Positions 10,030 to 20,925 are shown, counted from the stretch's first letter. The stretch: 64,000 nucleotides of DNA from Hemerocallis citrina (GCA_017893485.1 CM030366.1:103242953-103306952), one strand, 5' to 3'. Numbers and translations are program-made. The notes: generated from the sequence alone by a model not told the origin.

Positions 10030-11030
10030 GTCCAGATGGCTCTTCTACAAGTCGAGCTCTTCACTCCGCTCGCCTCCAAAGCGGAGCTCTTCTCAACGAG
10101 TTCGGAGCTAAAAACTCTCCTAGAGTTGCTCCTCAAACTCCTCTTCCAGATGGCTCTTCTACAAGTCGAGCTCTTCACTCCGCTCGCCTCCAAAGCGGAG
10201 CTCTTCTCCACGAGTTCGGAGCTAAAACTCTCTCCTAGAGTTGCTCCTCAAACTCCTCTTCCAGATGGCTCTTCTACAAGTCGAGCTCTTCATTCTGCTC
10301 GCCTCCAAAGCGGAGCTCTTCTCAAACGAGTTCGGAGCTAAAACTCTCTCCTAGAGTTGCTCCTCAAACTCCTCTTCCAGATGGCTCTTCTACAAGTCGA
10401 GCTCTTCGCTCCGCTCGCCTCCAAAGCGGAGCTCTTCTCAAACGAGTTCGGAGCTAAAAATCTCTCCTAGAGTTTCTCCTCAAACTCCTCTTCCAGATGG
10501 CTCTTCTACAAGTCGAGCTCTTCGCTCTGCTCGCCTCCAAAGCGGAGCTCTTCTCAAACGAGTTCGGAGCTAAAACTCTCTCCTAGAGTTGCTCCTCAAA
10601 CTCCTCTTCCAGATGGCTCTTCTACAAATCGAGCTCCCCACTCCGCTCGCCTCCAAAGCGGAACTCTTCCCAACAAATCGGAGCTAAAACTCTCTCCTAG
10701 AGTTGCTCCTCAAACTCCTCTTCCAGATGGATCTTCTACAAGTCAAGCTCTTCGCTCTGCTCGCCTCCAAAGCGGAGCTCTTCTCAAACGAGTTCGGAGC
10801 TAAAACTCTCTCCTAGAGTTGCTCCTCAAACTCCTCGTCCAGATGGCTCTCCTAGAGCCGAGCTCTTCACTCCGCTCACCTCCAAAGCGGAGCTCTTCTC
10901 CACAAGTTCGGAGCACAACTTTCTCCTAGAGTTCCTCCTCAAACTTGTCTCTCAAATAACTTTTCTCGACGAGATCGGAGCGCAACTCTCTCCTAGAGTT
11001 CCTCCTCAAACTTGTCTCTCAAATAGCTCT
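10030..11030 (+). repeat. Tandem array 3, ~115-bp units (element E)
   Basis: GATGGCTCTTCTACAAGTCG (with small variants) recurs at about 10035, 10149, 10264, 10380, 10496, 10612, 10726 and 10842, steps of 114-116 bp. Each unit contains TCCAAAGCGGAGCTCTTCTC and CCTAGAGTTGCTCCTCAAAC. The last units (10900-11030) run into the end of the antisense ORF and share its sequence. There is no variable-spacer structure, so this is a satellite-like array and not CRISPR. Confidence 0.92.
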
Positions 11031-11364
11031 TCTTGATACGATGAAGATCCACCTCGGTCAGAATCGAGGGGATTTCGTCTACCTCGGAAGGATCCCTCGG
11101 ACGATTCTCCTCGTAGGCGGCAGACCTCCCGTGTACCACCTTCGACAGAAGGTCTCCGGAGTAATTCCTAACTTTCTTGAGGTTCGAGAATGTGGACGGT
11201 AGCCGACCTAATGCACCATCCCCCTTCACATTCTCCATGATGGTCTCAACGATGGTCGACCTCGCTACTTCCTTCCCCTTGCCCACTGCCGGGGGGACCA
11301 CTAAGGGTCGATCGATCTCTCAGTCTGAGGTGGAGGTTTCACTCCCCGATGACACTCTAGACAT
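10993..11364 (-). pseudogene. Antisense accessory ORF, N-terminal remnant (element E)
   Basis: On the minus strand an ATG at 11364 opens MSRVSSGSETSTSD, followed by one in-frame TGA. The same frame then runs for about 100 codons (VARSTIVETIMENVKGDGAL, then VDEIPSILTEVDLHRIKKSY) and ends at LRDKFEEEL. The Ser-rich start resembles the start of the antisense ORF of element D (49181). Tat elements are known to carry antisense ORFs between pol and the 3' LTR. Here the main domain is missing and the stop lies within repeat-unit sequence. Function is unknown. Confidence 0.6.
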
Positions 11365-11600
11365 CTTTAGATAAAGTTAAGACAATAAATTACCTTGATG
11401 TGACATCTACGGTCGGAATAGTCTGCTGGAGAGATAACTGCCTGGCCACGAACGCTAGCAGCACCACTCTAAAGCATAAAATAACTGAGAGTGAAAGTGA
11501 AAGCGAGAAATGAAGAAGTGGGGAGAGTGGTGAAAACTTATATTACAAAGGGGGATTTGGGTGGGCTTTCAAATGATTTGGGCCCCCACAGTGGCCCACC
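11365..11600. other. Region upstream of the antisense ORF
   Basis: No plus-strand ORF. If the antisense ORF is transcribed, its promoter would lie here. On the minus strand a TATA-like stretch (GTAATATAAG, about 11539-11548) lies roughly 180 bp upstream of the ATG. Inference only. Confidence 0.35.
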
Positions 11601-13315
11601 AGAAGCCTAAATGCCTCCTGCATCGTGATTCGCGCCTGATCTTCATCAAACGGCCCAGATCGTACCACGTCGCTCGGAACCCAAATTCAAGCAACTGAGG
11701 CATCGAGTTGCGTATTGGAGAAAAATGACTTTCTCCTCATGATTCACGTCTGATCTCAATCAGACGGCTCAGATCTTGCCGCGTCGTCAAAAATCACTCT
11801 TCGCTCATGATTTATGCCTCCTACATTGTGATTCGCACATGATCTTCATCAGACGACCCAGATTGTGCTACATCGCTGGGAACCCAAATCTGAGCAACCG
11901 AGGCACCGAGCTGCATATTGGAGAAAAATGACTTTCTCCTCATAATTCGTGCCTGATCTCACTCAGACGGCTCAGATCTTGTTGCGTTGTCAAAAATCAC
12001 TCTTCTCTCGTGATTCACGCCTCTTGCATCGTGAATCGCGCCTGGTCTTCATCAGATGGCCCAAATTGTGCCACATTGCTCGGAACCCAAATCCGAGCAA
12101 CCGAGGTACCGAGCTGTGTATTGGAGAAAAACGACTTTCTCCTCATGATTCGCGCTTGATCTTAATCAGACAGCTCAGATCTTACCGCATCGTCAAAAAT
12201 CACTCTTCTCTCGTGATTCACACCAATTGCATCGTGATTTGTGCCTGATCTTCATCAGACGGCCCAGATCGTGCCACGTCGCTCGGAACCCAAATCCGAG
12301 CAACCACGGCACCGAGCTGCGTAATGGAGAAAAACAAATTTCTCCTCAGGATTCGTACCTGATCTCAATCAGGTGGCTCAGATCTCGCCACGTCGACAGA
12401 AATCACTCTTCTCTCGTGATTCACGCCTCTTTATCGTGATTTGTGCCTGATCTTCATCAGACAGCCCAGATTGCGTCACGTCGCTCGGAACCCAAATTCG
12501 AGCAACCGAGGCACCGAGCTGCGTATTGGAGAAAAATGACTTTCTGCTTGTGAATCGCCCTTAATCTCAATCAGACGGCTCAGATCTCACCACATCGACA
12601 AAAATTACTCCTCTCGTGATTCACGCCTCTTGCATCGTGATTCGCACCTGATCTCCATTAGACGGCCCAGATTGTGCCACGTCGCTTAGAACCCAAATCC
12701 GAGCAACCGAGGCACCGAGCTACTCATGTGGAGAAAAAACTTCCGCGCCACACGAGCCGTCAGATCATCTCAAAATTTGCACCACAACCTGATCAACATC
12801 CCAGATTCAGCCACGTCGCCAAGCATTGATCTACTATCTGATCGTCCAGATATTCGCTCCAATGGCTGATGGATGGCTTAGATTGCGCCACGTCGCTCGG
12901 AACCCCAATCCGAGCGACCGAAGCACCGAGCTGCTCATGTGGAGAAAACACTTCCGAGCCACACGAGCCGTCAGATCATCTCAAATTTTGTGCTACAACC
13001 TGATCAACTTCCCAGATTCATCCACATCGCCAAGCACTGATCCACCGTCTGATCGTCCAGATATTCCCACCAATGGCATATAGATGACCTTGATTGCGCC
13101 ACATCGCTCGAAACCCCAATCCGAGCGACCGAGGTACCGAGCTGCTCATATGGGAAAATACTGTCGAGCCACAAGCACCGTCAGATCACCCCAGGATTCG
13201 CGCCACGACCTGATCAACGTCCTAGATTCCGCCACGTCGCCAAGTACAGATCTGTTGTCTGATCGTTCAGATTTTCATGCCGACGACTGATGGACGCCTC
13301 AGATTGTGCCACGTC
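11600..13315 (+). repeat. Tandem array 4, ~203-210-bp units (element E)
   Basis: CATCGTGATTCGCGCCTGAT-type segments recur at about 11622, 11825, 12031, 12233, 12435 and 12635, roughly 203 bp apart. Each unit contains two half-similar parts (CTGATCT, then ATCAGACGG, then CAGATC). From 12723 the units change to a related form starting CTCATGTGGAGAAAA (12723, 12932, 13145; about 209-213 bp). CCACGTCGCTCGGAACCC is shared by both forms. This block is unrelated to the 115-bp arrays. Confidence 0.9.
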
Positions 13316-13746
13316 ATAAATAGGGTGATTAATTCTTTTTTTATTAATTCGGATTATTTATTTAAAATTACAAAAAATGGTTAAAAACTCGGGAAAATAA
13401 TTAAAAATTCTAAAAAATAATTATATATTCGGGAAAATATTTTGAGCCCCTGGATAATTAATTATTAGTTAGAATAATTAATTGATGCTCCCGAGAAACA
13501 AATCATTGCTTTGCAAAATTGAATAAATGAGTCGAAAAAATAATGTAAAAATCGAAAAAAATCACCAAAAATTCCGAAGACCCAAAGAGAAAACTTGGGC
13601 ATGCTACCAACTCAAGAAAACATCGTTACCCCTCCAACAATATTCGAACCCCCTTTAAGAACTCCGATAAAGTCCTATACGCCATTGAAACAACAAAACT
13701 ACTCCCCAAAGGCTGTAGCACGCAGTCTTTGGGAGTGAGGGGCTCG
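13316..13746 (+). other. Element E 3' noncoding region and polypurine tract
   Basis: A/T-rich stretch (13330-13560) followed by unique sequence. The purine-rich TTTGGGAGTGAGGGGCTCG immediately precedes the 3' LTR and is the probable polypurine tract (about 13728-13746). Confidence 0.7.
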
Positions 13747-14326
13747 TGATATGGCTAAAAATGGGGTTAAATCAGAACCGTTCAAATAGGCCACGAATCT
13801 TAAAGTTCACAGGGGCAAAACGGTTATTTCCCCTGCAGACGGGTCCGAAATGGGAACCAGGTCTCTTCTCTTGGGCCCAATAAACCCGTGAATAGATCTG
13901 TTCAACAGAGAATGGGTCACAACTCGTTAAGGACCAGTTCAACATGGTATGAGGAAATCCTGGCTCGTCCTTATCCCAGGAGGTAGTTCTAACCACCCCT
14001 ATGCAGCCACACCGGGGAGTAGGGATTCGTTCTTTTCCCTAAGCAGATCTCTCAGGCGACTATAAATACCCCCTACTTCCTACTGTTACAAGGTGATCAC
14101 TCTTTGCCTACCTAAAGTTCTTTTGATATTCTTTTTCTGAGTATTGACAAGAGCGTCGGAGGGTGCATCGCCGGGATCCATCCCGGTGTTTCGTACTCCG
14201 TGTAGGTCAGTGGCAGCACCAAGTAGTCAGCCTAACAGCAGCGAAAGAGGTCAGATTTGGCCTATTCGAGTTCTCGCGAATCCACAAATTCTATCTATTG
14301 CCCCCACACCAGATTCAGCGGCAACA
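13747..14326 (+). repeat. Element E 3' LTR
   Basis: TGATATGGCT to GCGGCAACA, 580 bp. It keeps the TATA-like ACTATAAATACC (about 14060) and the GAGCGTCGGAG/CCGGGATCCATCCCGG hairpin region, but the middle differs strongly from the 5' LTR. It abuts the interior of a TRIM LTR at 14327. Confidence 0.85.
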
Positions 14327-14522
14327 ACATACACACGCAATCCTAACTCACCTTCCATGTGGGACTAAGTCACCACCACCTACCATGAATACCATGGCCC
14401 CATAGTAATTAATTTATTCTTTCTATAGGCTCTATACACACACTACCAAATCTATAAGTCCATCTAACCATGAATTAATTACTAAGCCCACCATGAAGGC
14501 CCATCTCATACGGGATATTACA
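14327..14522 (-). repeat. Element G 3' LTR remnant
   Basis: Aligns with the other G LTR (about 14850-14956 plus 20931-21015) through words such as CACCACCACCTACCATGAAT and ATTACTAAGCCCACCATGAA. It ends GGGATATTACA at 14522. The part matching 14738-14848 is absent. Confidence 0.8.
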
Positions 14523-14737
14523 CACACCCCACATTGAGATCTCAGCGTCCCCGCTGAGCCCGAAGCTTGCAATCTAGCACAGGATCCCTTTCTAGCCGAT
14601 GTGAAGTGGAGTACCCTAATTCTGCTAGCGTACTGCCCTTGGTCATACTACCAATACTGACCTCAGCTCCCTCTCAGGCATACATCTTACCCACTTTTTG
14701 CCTACAATCGGTGTCGAAAGTCGGCTCTAATATTATT
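14523..14737 (-). other. Element G internal region
   Basis: About 215 bp without coding capacity. TTCTAGCCGATGTG and the CAGGCATACATCTT block are shared with the internal region of element F, so the two TRIMs are related. On the minus strand TAATATTAGAGCC next to the LTR is a decayed TGGTATCAGAGCC primer site. Confidence 0.7.
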
Positions 14738-14956
14738 TGTAATGCCCCGGGTCCCGCTCAAACAAATTCTAACAACTGCCCAGTACAGGCTGCCTCTCAA
14801 AATGTGTCATGACTAGTTGGTGCCTTTTGATCATAGGAAATCCTATATACACACATACATTCCTAACTCACCTTTCATGTGGGATTAAGTCACCACCACC
14901 TACCATGAATACCATGGCCCGATAGTAATTAATTCATTCACTCTATAGACTCTATA
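14738..14956 (-). repeat. Element G 5' LTR, inner half
   Basis: Begins TGTAATGCCCCGGG and is cut at 14956 by element F. It resumes at 20931 with TACACACACTACC, as seen by comparison with the uninterrupted copy near 14440. Confidence 0.8.
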
Positions 14957-15417
14957 TGTAACGCCCCAAGCCCCAGCGCAGCTGCGCACGCGGCTACACG
15001 TGCGAGCACGTGAAAGAACGGACAGAAAACTCTAGCCACGCCCACCATAGGCACCATCAAAAAGTGGGTTAACCCTTAGGTACCTTTCTCATTTGGCATT
15101 CCTAATATATATACTCTTTCTTTCCTCTCATCCCACGATCTGGGATAAATCCCACGTCCAAATGCAAAACCCCCACTTCTTCTACTCTCATTTCATGCAT
15201 ACTTTGTCTTGTAGTGCATTATTAAACCATAGCTCCATAGATCCATCTTATAGGCTCCCTTCTTAATTAATTAAGCCATAACCCTACAGGGTCTGCCTAT
15301 AGGCCAACAACCAACCACTTCTCATCTCTTTCTAATTATTTATTAATTATATATATTATTATATATATTTCTATATATAATATTATATATATACCCGCTT
15401 AAGTACGTGGTTTTACA
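14957..15417 (-). repeat. Element F 3' LTR
   Basis: Starts TGTAACGCCCCAAGCC and ends GTGGTTTTACA on the plus strand. It matches 20463-20925 along its length, including the ATATATATA-rich right end. Confidence 0.88.
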
Positions 15418-15550
15418 CACACCCCTCCTTAAGAACTCAGCATCCCGGGACTTGCAACATGATCCAGGATCCTTTTCTAGCCGATGTGGAGAGGATTACC
15501 CTGAATCTACTAGTTGTACAGTCCACTACCCTGGCAACATGTACCAACCT
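15418..15550 (-). other. Element F internal region (left part) with polypurine tract
   Basis: Holds the minus-strand polypurine tract at 15418-15432 and TTTTCTAGCCGATGTGGAGA-type sequence shared with element G. It is cut by the solo LTR N after AACCT (15546-15550). Confidence 0.7.
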
Positions 15551-16108
15551 TGTAACATTCTGAATTTTTATTTATCAGAGTTTGTGATTTTACGTGTTTG
15601 GCACGTATAATTTCATATGCATTTTTCTGAAAAAATATTTCTTCATAGTTTGAGCTAGTAACTATTCTCTTTACTTTCCAAAAAGACTATTTTTTTTAAA
15701 AGCCTAATTTAATCCTAGGCCAATTTGTCTCTTTGCAGCCCACTTTAATTAATAAATTAATTAAATTAATAGAGCCCATGGTCTTTTGGCCCATTAGTAA
15801 GCCCATTTAATTTAATTCCTTTTTATTTTAGCCTAACTTGTAGTGTAGACTCAATTAATAGACAATTAATTTAATTAACATGAACAACCTGTAAATGGGA
15901 GACACTAGGGTGGCATGTGTATGCACTAGCACATGCATTGCACACCCTTTGAGGTTGGCCAAATGGAATTCAAGAGGAGTGGGAGTGTGGATGAGGTGGA
16001 GAGGTGGTTACTCCATCATGGGAAGTTATGGCAACTCCTTAATTCATCTAGGCCCTTGATCCTTAACCACTTGATCTAATCCTAGCCTTCTATTCTCACT
16101 AAAAATCT

Positions 16109-16120
16109 GTATAAATACCC
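16109..16120 (+). promoter_or_regulatory. TATA box of solo LTR N
   Basis: TGTATAAATACC, at the same relative place and in the same sequence context as in element I (52714). Confidence 0.65.
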
Positions 16121-16888
16121 CCCTACATTAGTTGTCTTTGCACCTAATCTATATCAAAAAGAGAAAGAAATACAACTAGTAAGTAAAAGATTGAGAGAAT
16201 AGTGAGTTCAAAAGAGTGAGGGTTTCCAAATTGTGTGTTCTTTCCTCTATATTGGCCGGCATTTCTTCAAGAAGCAAGGGGAGGCTCGGGTTGCTTACCA
16301 TACTAGGAGGAGACATCAATTGGTGGCTCAAACTAGGAGAAGAAGACATATTTTGATCATTCTAGGAGTTCTTAGGAGTTTCTTTTGTTTTCTCTCCAAA
16401 TAAGGTGGACAATTTTCTCCAACTTCTAAATAGATACCATGCTAGGTTGTGTTTTGATCATGCTAAAATAAACAAGAGAAAATATTACTTTATGTTAGTA
16501 CCATGTTTAAGGAGAAAATGAACCCATGTGAAATTGCATGAAATAAGTAGTAAATTGTTTGAATGAAATGAATAGAAATATTGTGGTGATGATTTGATAA
16601 TATGCTCGTTTGCTAATTAAGAAATTGTGAACCTTTATGTTGAGTTATTCATGAATGTGGAAAAATGCAATGTAATAAATGTGTGGTTATATGATGTGAA
16701 CTATGAGAAAATCTCCTTGTTATGAAAGTAGATTGATTAACAAATCATACATGCTTATTGTTAGTAAGATTGATTCCATTTTCGTACAAATAAAAGAATA
16801 GTCTTTTATATGAAAAATGAGAGTTAAATGGTTTTTGAAAATCTTGAGTTATGGTATAAAGTCCAAATTTTGGATTCTAATCGTAGAA

Positions 16889-17142
16889 CAGTCGACCGAC
16901 TATGCCTTAACAGTCGACTGTCCTGACTGTTATTTTCGAGTTTAAATCCTCGCAGAACAGTCGACCGACTATGCTTTAACAGTCGATTGTCCTGACTGTT
17001 TATTTTCGAGTTTTAAATCATCACAGAATAGTCGACCGACTATGCCTTAACAGTCGGCTGTCCTGACTATTTTAATTTTCGAGTTTTTAATCCTCGCAGA
17101 GCAGTCGACCGGCTATGCTTTAACAGTTAACTGTCCTGACGA
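16889..17142 (+). repeat. Four GTCGAC-pair modules in solo LTR N
   Basis: Four ~72-bp units, each with GTCGACCGACTATGCYTTAA, then CA and a second GTCGAC-like site 22 bp from the first, then TGTCCTGAC and TTTTCGAGTT. The second site decays from GTCGAC to GTCGAT, GTCGGC and GTTAAC across the units. Confidence 0.85.
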
Positions 17143-18259
17143 TTTAATTGATATCCAAATTTCATGAGAAAATTTTCTATAACCCTTGGCCTAGTGTAAA
17201 TGAGAATTTGAAACTATTTTGCAAGAAAAAACTTATTATCAATTGTTAGTTTAAAGTGTCTTTGGATAAAGAAAAATGTATTGGTTAAAAGAGTTTGAAA
17301 AGAGATTTTTTATAAAAGGAAAATTGAAAGTATGATTGTTTGATTTAGTATTTGGTAAAATGAGAATAAGAGAATTATGTGGAAAGAATGAAAATGAATG
17401 TGACAAGTTAGAAAATGAATTTATTTGTCTTATGTATGAAATTGTACATGAAAGTGAAATCAAATATCTTGATGAATTATGAAAGATCTTATGAATATGA
17501 ATACACAAATGCTATGAACATGAAATGGAATTGAAAGCTAGAGGATAGCTAAGCCTTATACCGGCATTGAAAGATATTTTTGAGATGAGATATTGGATAG
17601 AAAAGACCAAGTTTGGTCATGTTGTTGATTGATGTTTAAGACCGATATAGAGGAAAGAGCTAACTCTAGGAGTTGATTTTATTCATGATTCAAATAAACT
17701 AAGGACTAGATACATAGTGGTGATGTGACGAATGTAAGAGAAAAATACGAGTATGAGGGTCATCGGATCGGCGGTGTGAGAGTGATTCACATATTGCATG
17801 CTTGATGCGTCATGACACGGCGTGAGCACTACTCCAGAATTATCGTCCCGGTGGCGACGCTTGTGGAGTGTTTGGTGTCTACGGGTGGTGCCTTCGTTCC
17901 AAGACGGAGGCTGAATTATCCATAGATTGCCTGCATGATGCGTCATGTCAGTGCGTGGGATTCCCCTCCAGGTTGTCTGGACATGGGCTCGTAATTCATA
18001 GAACATCTAGGATACTTATCGTAGTTACCGTAGTAGTTTAAGTCACGGCGAGGGACTGAACCCTACAAGATGAAGTACAATTAAGGGCTTGCCCTCGGAC
18101 CTATGTAGTATGAGATGCATAGAATCCAAACAAATGTGCATTAGTGTCAGATAATATAAACAACTGCATTAAGAACTAAGTGCACAACACAACACGACAT
18201 CAATAGGATAGTCCCCGTAGTTTTGCTTGTGACAAGTGTGTGCTTTCTAAGTAGGAGAA

Positions 18260-20080
18260 TTTTTTTTTGAGGGAAAAGGTGGAATCTGGCCACCCTATTT
18301 CATTAATAAGAGCTTAACGAAACAAACCCAGAGTACTGGGCCCAAGTACAAACTACAGACAGAAAATAAACCATATATGAAGCAACATGACGCGTACAAA
18401 CAACAAATCCCTCTAACAATCCTGGTGGGTGGGCCGGCAAACAAGCTCAGTCCAGCAAAATTATAAGTACGCCTGTTTAGCTTCGTACAGTGCCTCCACG
18501 GCACATGCACACCCACCTGAGACAAGTCTGGCAGGATTTTATCACCCGCTGATCCCTACCTTCACCTCGCTGGGGGGACCCCATCTATGGGCCCAAGCTC
18601 CGCAGATCGAAAACTGACCCCCCGACACATGCTGAGCATCGCACCCTCCCACCATCTCCACTATTCATCTTACAAACGTGCCAGTAGCTCCCACAGCCGC
18701 TACCAAAGAGATAGACATGAAGAGGATACCTTCACCTCTCACACGATAGCATTTTCTCAGGCGATTTCTCACCAAACAACTATCTCGCTCACCCCCCAAA
18801 CACCACGCTCCAGGAGAGAGCCGTGGAGAGGATACCTTCACCTCTCTCATGCACAAGCACTCTCTGGCAATTTCACATCACACAGACTTATCTCAACTCA
18901 TGCTCCCAATTCGAGGGAAGAGGCGACGCTGTCACGAGCCAGTGGCCTAAGCTGGAGGAAGCTCAATAGCCTGATAGTAGGCGTTGTAAAGACTTCACCG
19001 GTGACATCGTAGGACACTCCAGACCAACCATACCCAAACCCCACACCCATCACCGCCAACAAACTACCAACCTCACACACTTAAACCCCAGATCCATGGT
19101 GTTCGCGACAACAGGGGCGGAAGGATGCTCTGGCGCAACATAGTCGCTCCGCAACAGTTGAGACAAGAACCCCAGAAGTTGAGACAAGTGAGCGCACATC
19201 ACGGAGGGATCCCATCTTTGGGCCCAATCTCCACAATCGTGTAAGACAACCTAAATCCCGGCATCTTCACACGCATTACCAACCCTTGCAAAAACCAAAT
19301 CAAAGTCGTAGATTGTCGTGATTGGTGTGGACATGATGGCAAGCGCACAGAACATCCGAGCAAACATCTAGCAGAGACCCCCAATCCCAACCTAACCCAA
19401 ACACCAATCCCAAACAACACACCCCCAAACAACAATAGCAAAGTCGTTGAACTGATGTAGAGGTAACATGTATTCAATTGTACTGGGTGAGGGACTCGTT
19501 GAATGAAAAGTCGAGTGAAAGCTCCAGGTTTGAGAACTGTAGTAAGTCAGATCGATATATGATTGAGAAGTTGAAGAACAGTTCCAAGCCGGCCTATTTG
19601 GATCAGGACAGAAGCTCCTTCATTCAGAGAATCTATTACACAGGAACATATGAAATTGATCTTGTTGATCTCCACTGAACTCTCATTAGAGTCACGGCAA
19701 GGGAGGGCGGCATGGCGACGACGGCGGTCGACGAGCGCCGCAACGGGGCGGCGCTACTGCAGGTCGACGGAAAGGAGGAGTAAGGGGAGATCGGGGGTTC
19801 TGCTGTTCGACGTCGAGGACAGAGGAGGAGGTCGCTGGGGGGTTCGGTGTGGTGAGGGCGTCGACAAGGGGGGTGGTCGCCGGAGGTAGGGAGTTCCGCC
19901 GGAGAAGAGGAATAGGAAGGGTAGCTTGGAGTGGACGGGGCAGTGCCGTCGACAGAGTGGAGGTGGACTTGGCATCGAATGGTGGTCGGGGAGAGGGCGG
20001 CGCGATCCCGGCCGCCACCCCCTCCAACCTCTCTCTAGATCTAGGGTTTTGTTTTTGGAATTTTTTTGGGAGATTCTCTC
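18260..20080 (-). mobile_element. Element O: LINE-type (target-primed) insertion, minus strand, no RT seen
   Basis: Flanked by a 14-bp direct repeat TCTAAGTAGGAGAA (18246-18259 and 20081-20094). It has a T-run at its left end, i.e. a poly(A) tail on the minus strand, the signature of target-primed reverse transcription. It is 1.8 kb long, GC-rich at its minus-strand 5' end, and includes a Pro/Arg-rich ORF at 19692-20027 (minus, starting MEGVAAGIAPPSPRPP). No reverse transcriptase or endonuclease motif is visible, so it is non-autonomous or internally deleted. A ~110-bp duplication is seen around 18722-18930 (GAGGATACCTTCACCTCTC twice), and GGGCCCA-anchored words recur near 18590 and 19218. 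Confidence 0.75.
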
Positions 20081-20395
20081 TCTAAGTAGGAGAAAATTGA
20101 TGTATTATATCCTTGTGTCAGTTGAATGAACTGACAAGCCCACAGTTTCTATGCAGGATAAAGAGATTGACAAGATTAAAGTATGCATGCTGCTTAAAGA
20201 ATGTTTCAAGTGTTGTACATTTTATTCATGTAAATTATTGTAAATTGCTTCCGCTGTTTAAATGTAAATTTAGTAATTCAAGATATAACTCTAATGTAAT
20301 AAAAGTTTTAATTTCCTTGTAAAATTGTACGAAGAGAAGTGAAAAGAGCTTGTGGAACTTCGAATTCAGTTTGTTTTGGAATTCGGAGTGTTACA

Positions 20396-20462
20396 AACCT
20401 CACTCCCTCTCAGGCGTACATCTTGCACACACTCGGTGTCGAAAGTTGGTTCTGATACCATT
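20396..20462 (-). other. Element F internal region (right part) with primer-binding site
   Basis: Short stretch between solo LTR N and the F 5' LTR. On the minus strand TGGTATCAGAACC (about 20448-20460) lies two bases from the LTR and matches the initiator tRNA-Met primer site with one mismatch. Confidence 0.8.
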
Positions 20463-20925
20463 TGTAACACCCCGAGTTCCGGCTCAACTGCGCACGCGGC
20501 TACACATGCGTGCACGTGAAAGAACGGATACAAAACTCTAGCCACGCCCACCACAGGCACCATCAGAAGGTGGGTTAACCCTTAGGTACCTTTCTCATTT
20601 GGCATTCCTAATATATATACTCTTTCTTTCCTTTATACCCACGATGTAGGATAAATCCCACGTCCAAATGCACAACCCCCACTTCTTCTACTCTCATTTC
20701 ATGCATACTTTGTCCTGTAGTGCATTATTAAACCATAGCTCCATAGCTCCATCCTATAGGCTCCCTTCTTAATCAATTAAGCCATAGCGCTATAGGATCT
20801 CCCTATGGGCCAACAACCAACCACTTCTCATCTCATTCTAATTATTTATTTATTATATAAATATTATTATATATATTTCTATATATAATATTATATATAT
20901 ACCCGCTTAAGTACGGGGTGTTACA
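20463..20925 (-). repeat. Element F 5' LTR
   Basis: Plus-strand ends TGTAACACCCCGAG and GTACGGGGTGTTACA. Matches 14957-15417. Confidence 0.88.

Larger units (their letters stand above)
5990..14326 (+). mobile_element. Element E: Tat-type (Retand-like) gag-only element, probably recombinant
   Basis: Plus-strand element bounded by TGATATGGCTAAAAAT-type LTRs (5990-6608, 13747-14326). It holds a primer site, a gag ORF, no protease, RT or integrase, then long tandem repeats, an antisense ORF and a purine-rich tract before the 3' LTR. Tandem repeats and an antisense ORF between pol and the 3' LTR are described for the Tat lineage. The two LTRs differ at nearly 20% of sites in the first 120 bp and are barely alignable in the middle. 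The flanks (GATAC left, ACATA right) are not a target duplication. The unit is therefore best read as a join between two related copies. Confidence 0.85.
15551..20395 (+). repeat. Element N: solo Tekay-type LTR inside TRIM F
   Basis: Runs from TGTAACATTCTGAA to CGGAGTGTTACA with a perfect 5-bp target duplication AACCT (15546-15550, 20396-20400). No gag-pol is present between its ends, so the element was reduced to one LTR by recombination. Without the LINE insertion it is about 3.0 kb, the same size as the LTRs of B and I. Landmarks shared with them: TATA box, leader splice donor, GTCGAC pairs, the GC-rich island (about 17790-18130) and a TTTCTATGCAG acceptor. Confidence 0.9.
14957..20925 (-). 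mobile_element. Element F: TRIM-type miniature LTR element (minus) inside G
   Basis: LTRs 14957-15417 and 20463-20925 (461 and 463 bp) are very similar and both have TGTAAC and GTTACA-type ends. Excluding the nested solo LTR, the internal region is only ~195 bp. Near-perfect target duplication: CTATA (14952-14956) and TTATA (20926-20930). On the minus strand TGGTATCAGAACC follows the 20463 LTR (primer site), and TTAAGGAGGGGTGTG precedes the 14957-15417 LTR (polypurine tract). No coding capacity. Confidence 0.87.

Noticed and set aside
9903..10211. Minus-strand repetitive ORF in array 3 as a repeat protein
   Set aside because: It stays open only where neighbouring units are 114 bp; most units are 115-116 bp and shift the frame, so a translated repeat protein is not supported.
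10030..11030. Regular ~115-bp repeats that might suggest a CRISPR-like array
   Set aside because: The entire unit is repeated, there are no unique spacers, and the array sits inside a plant retrotransposon. It is a tandem repeat.
17683..18006. Open frames in the GC-rich island of the Tekay LTRs (also 27677-27928, 35875-36126, 54252-54464, 62456-62668)
   Set aside because: Frames differ between copies and do not agree on strand. Conservation is at DNA level, so it is treated as a regulatory or RNA candidate.
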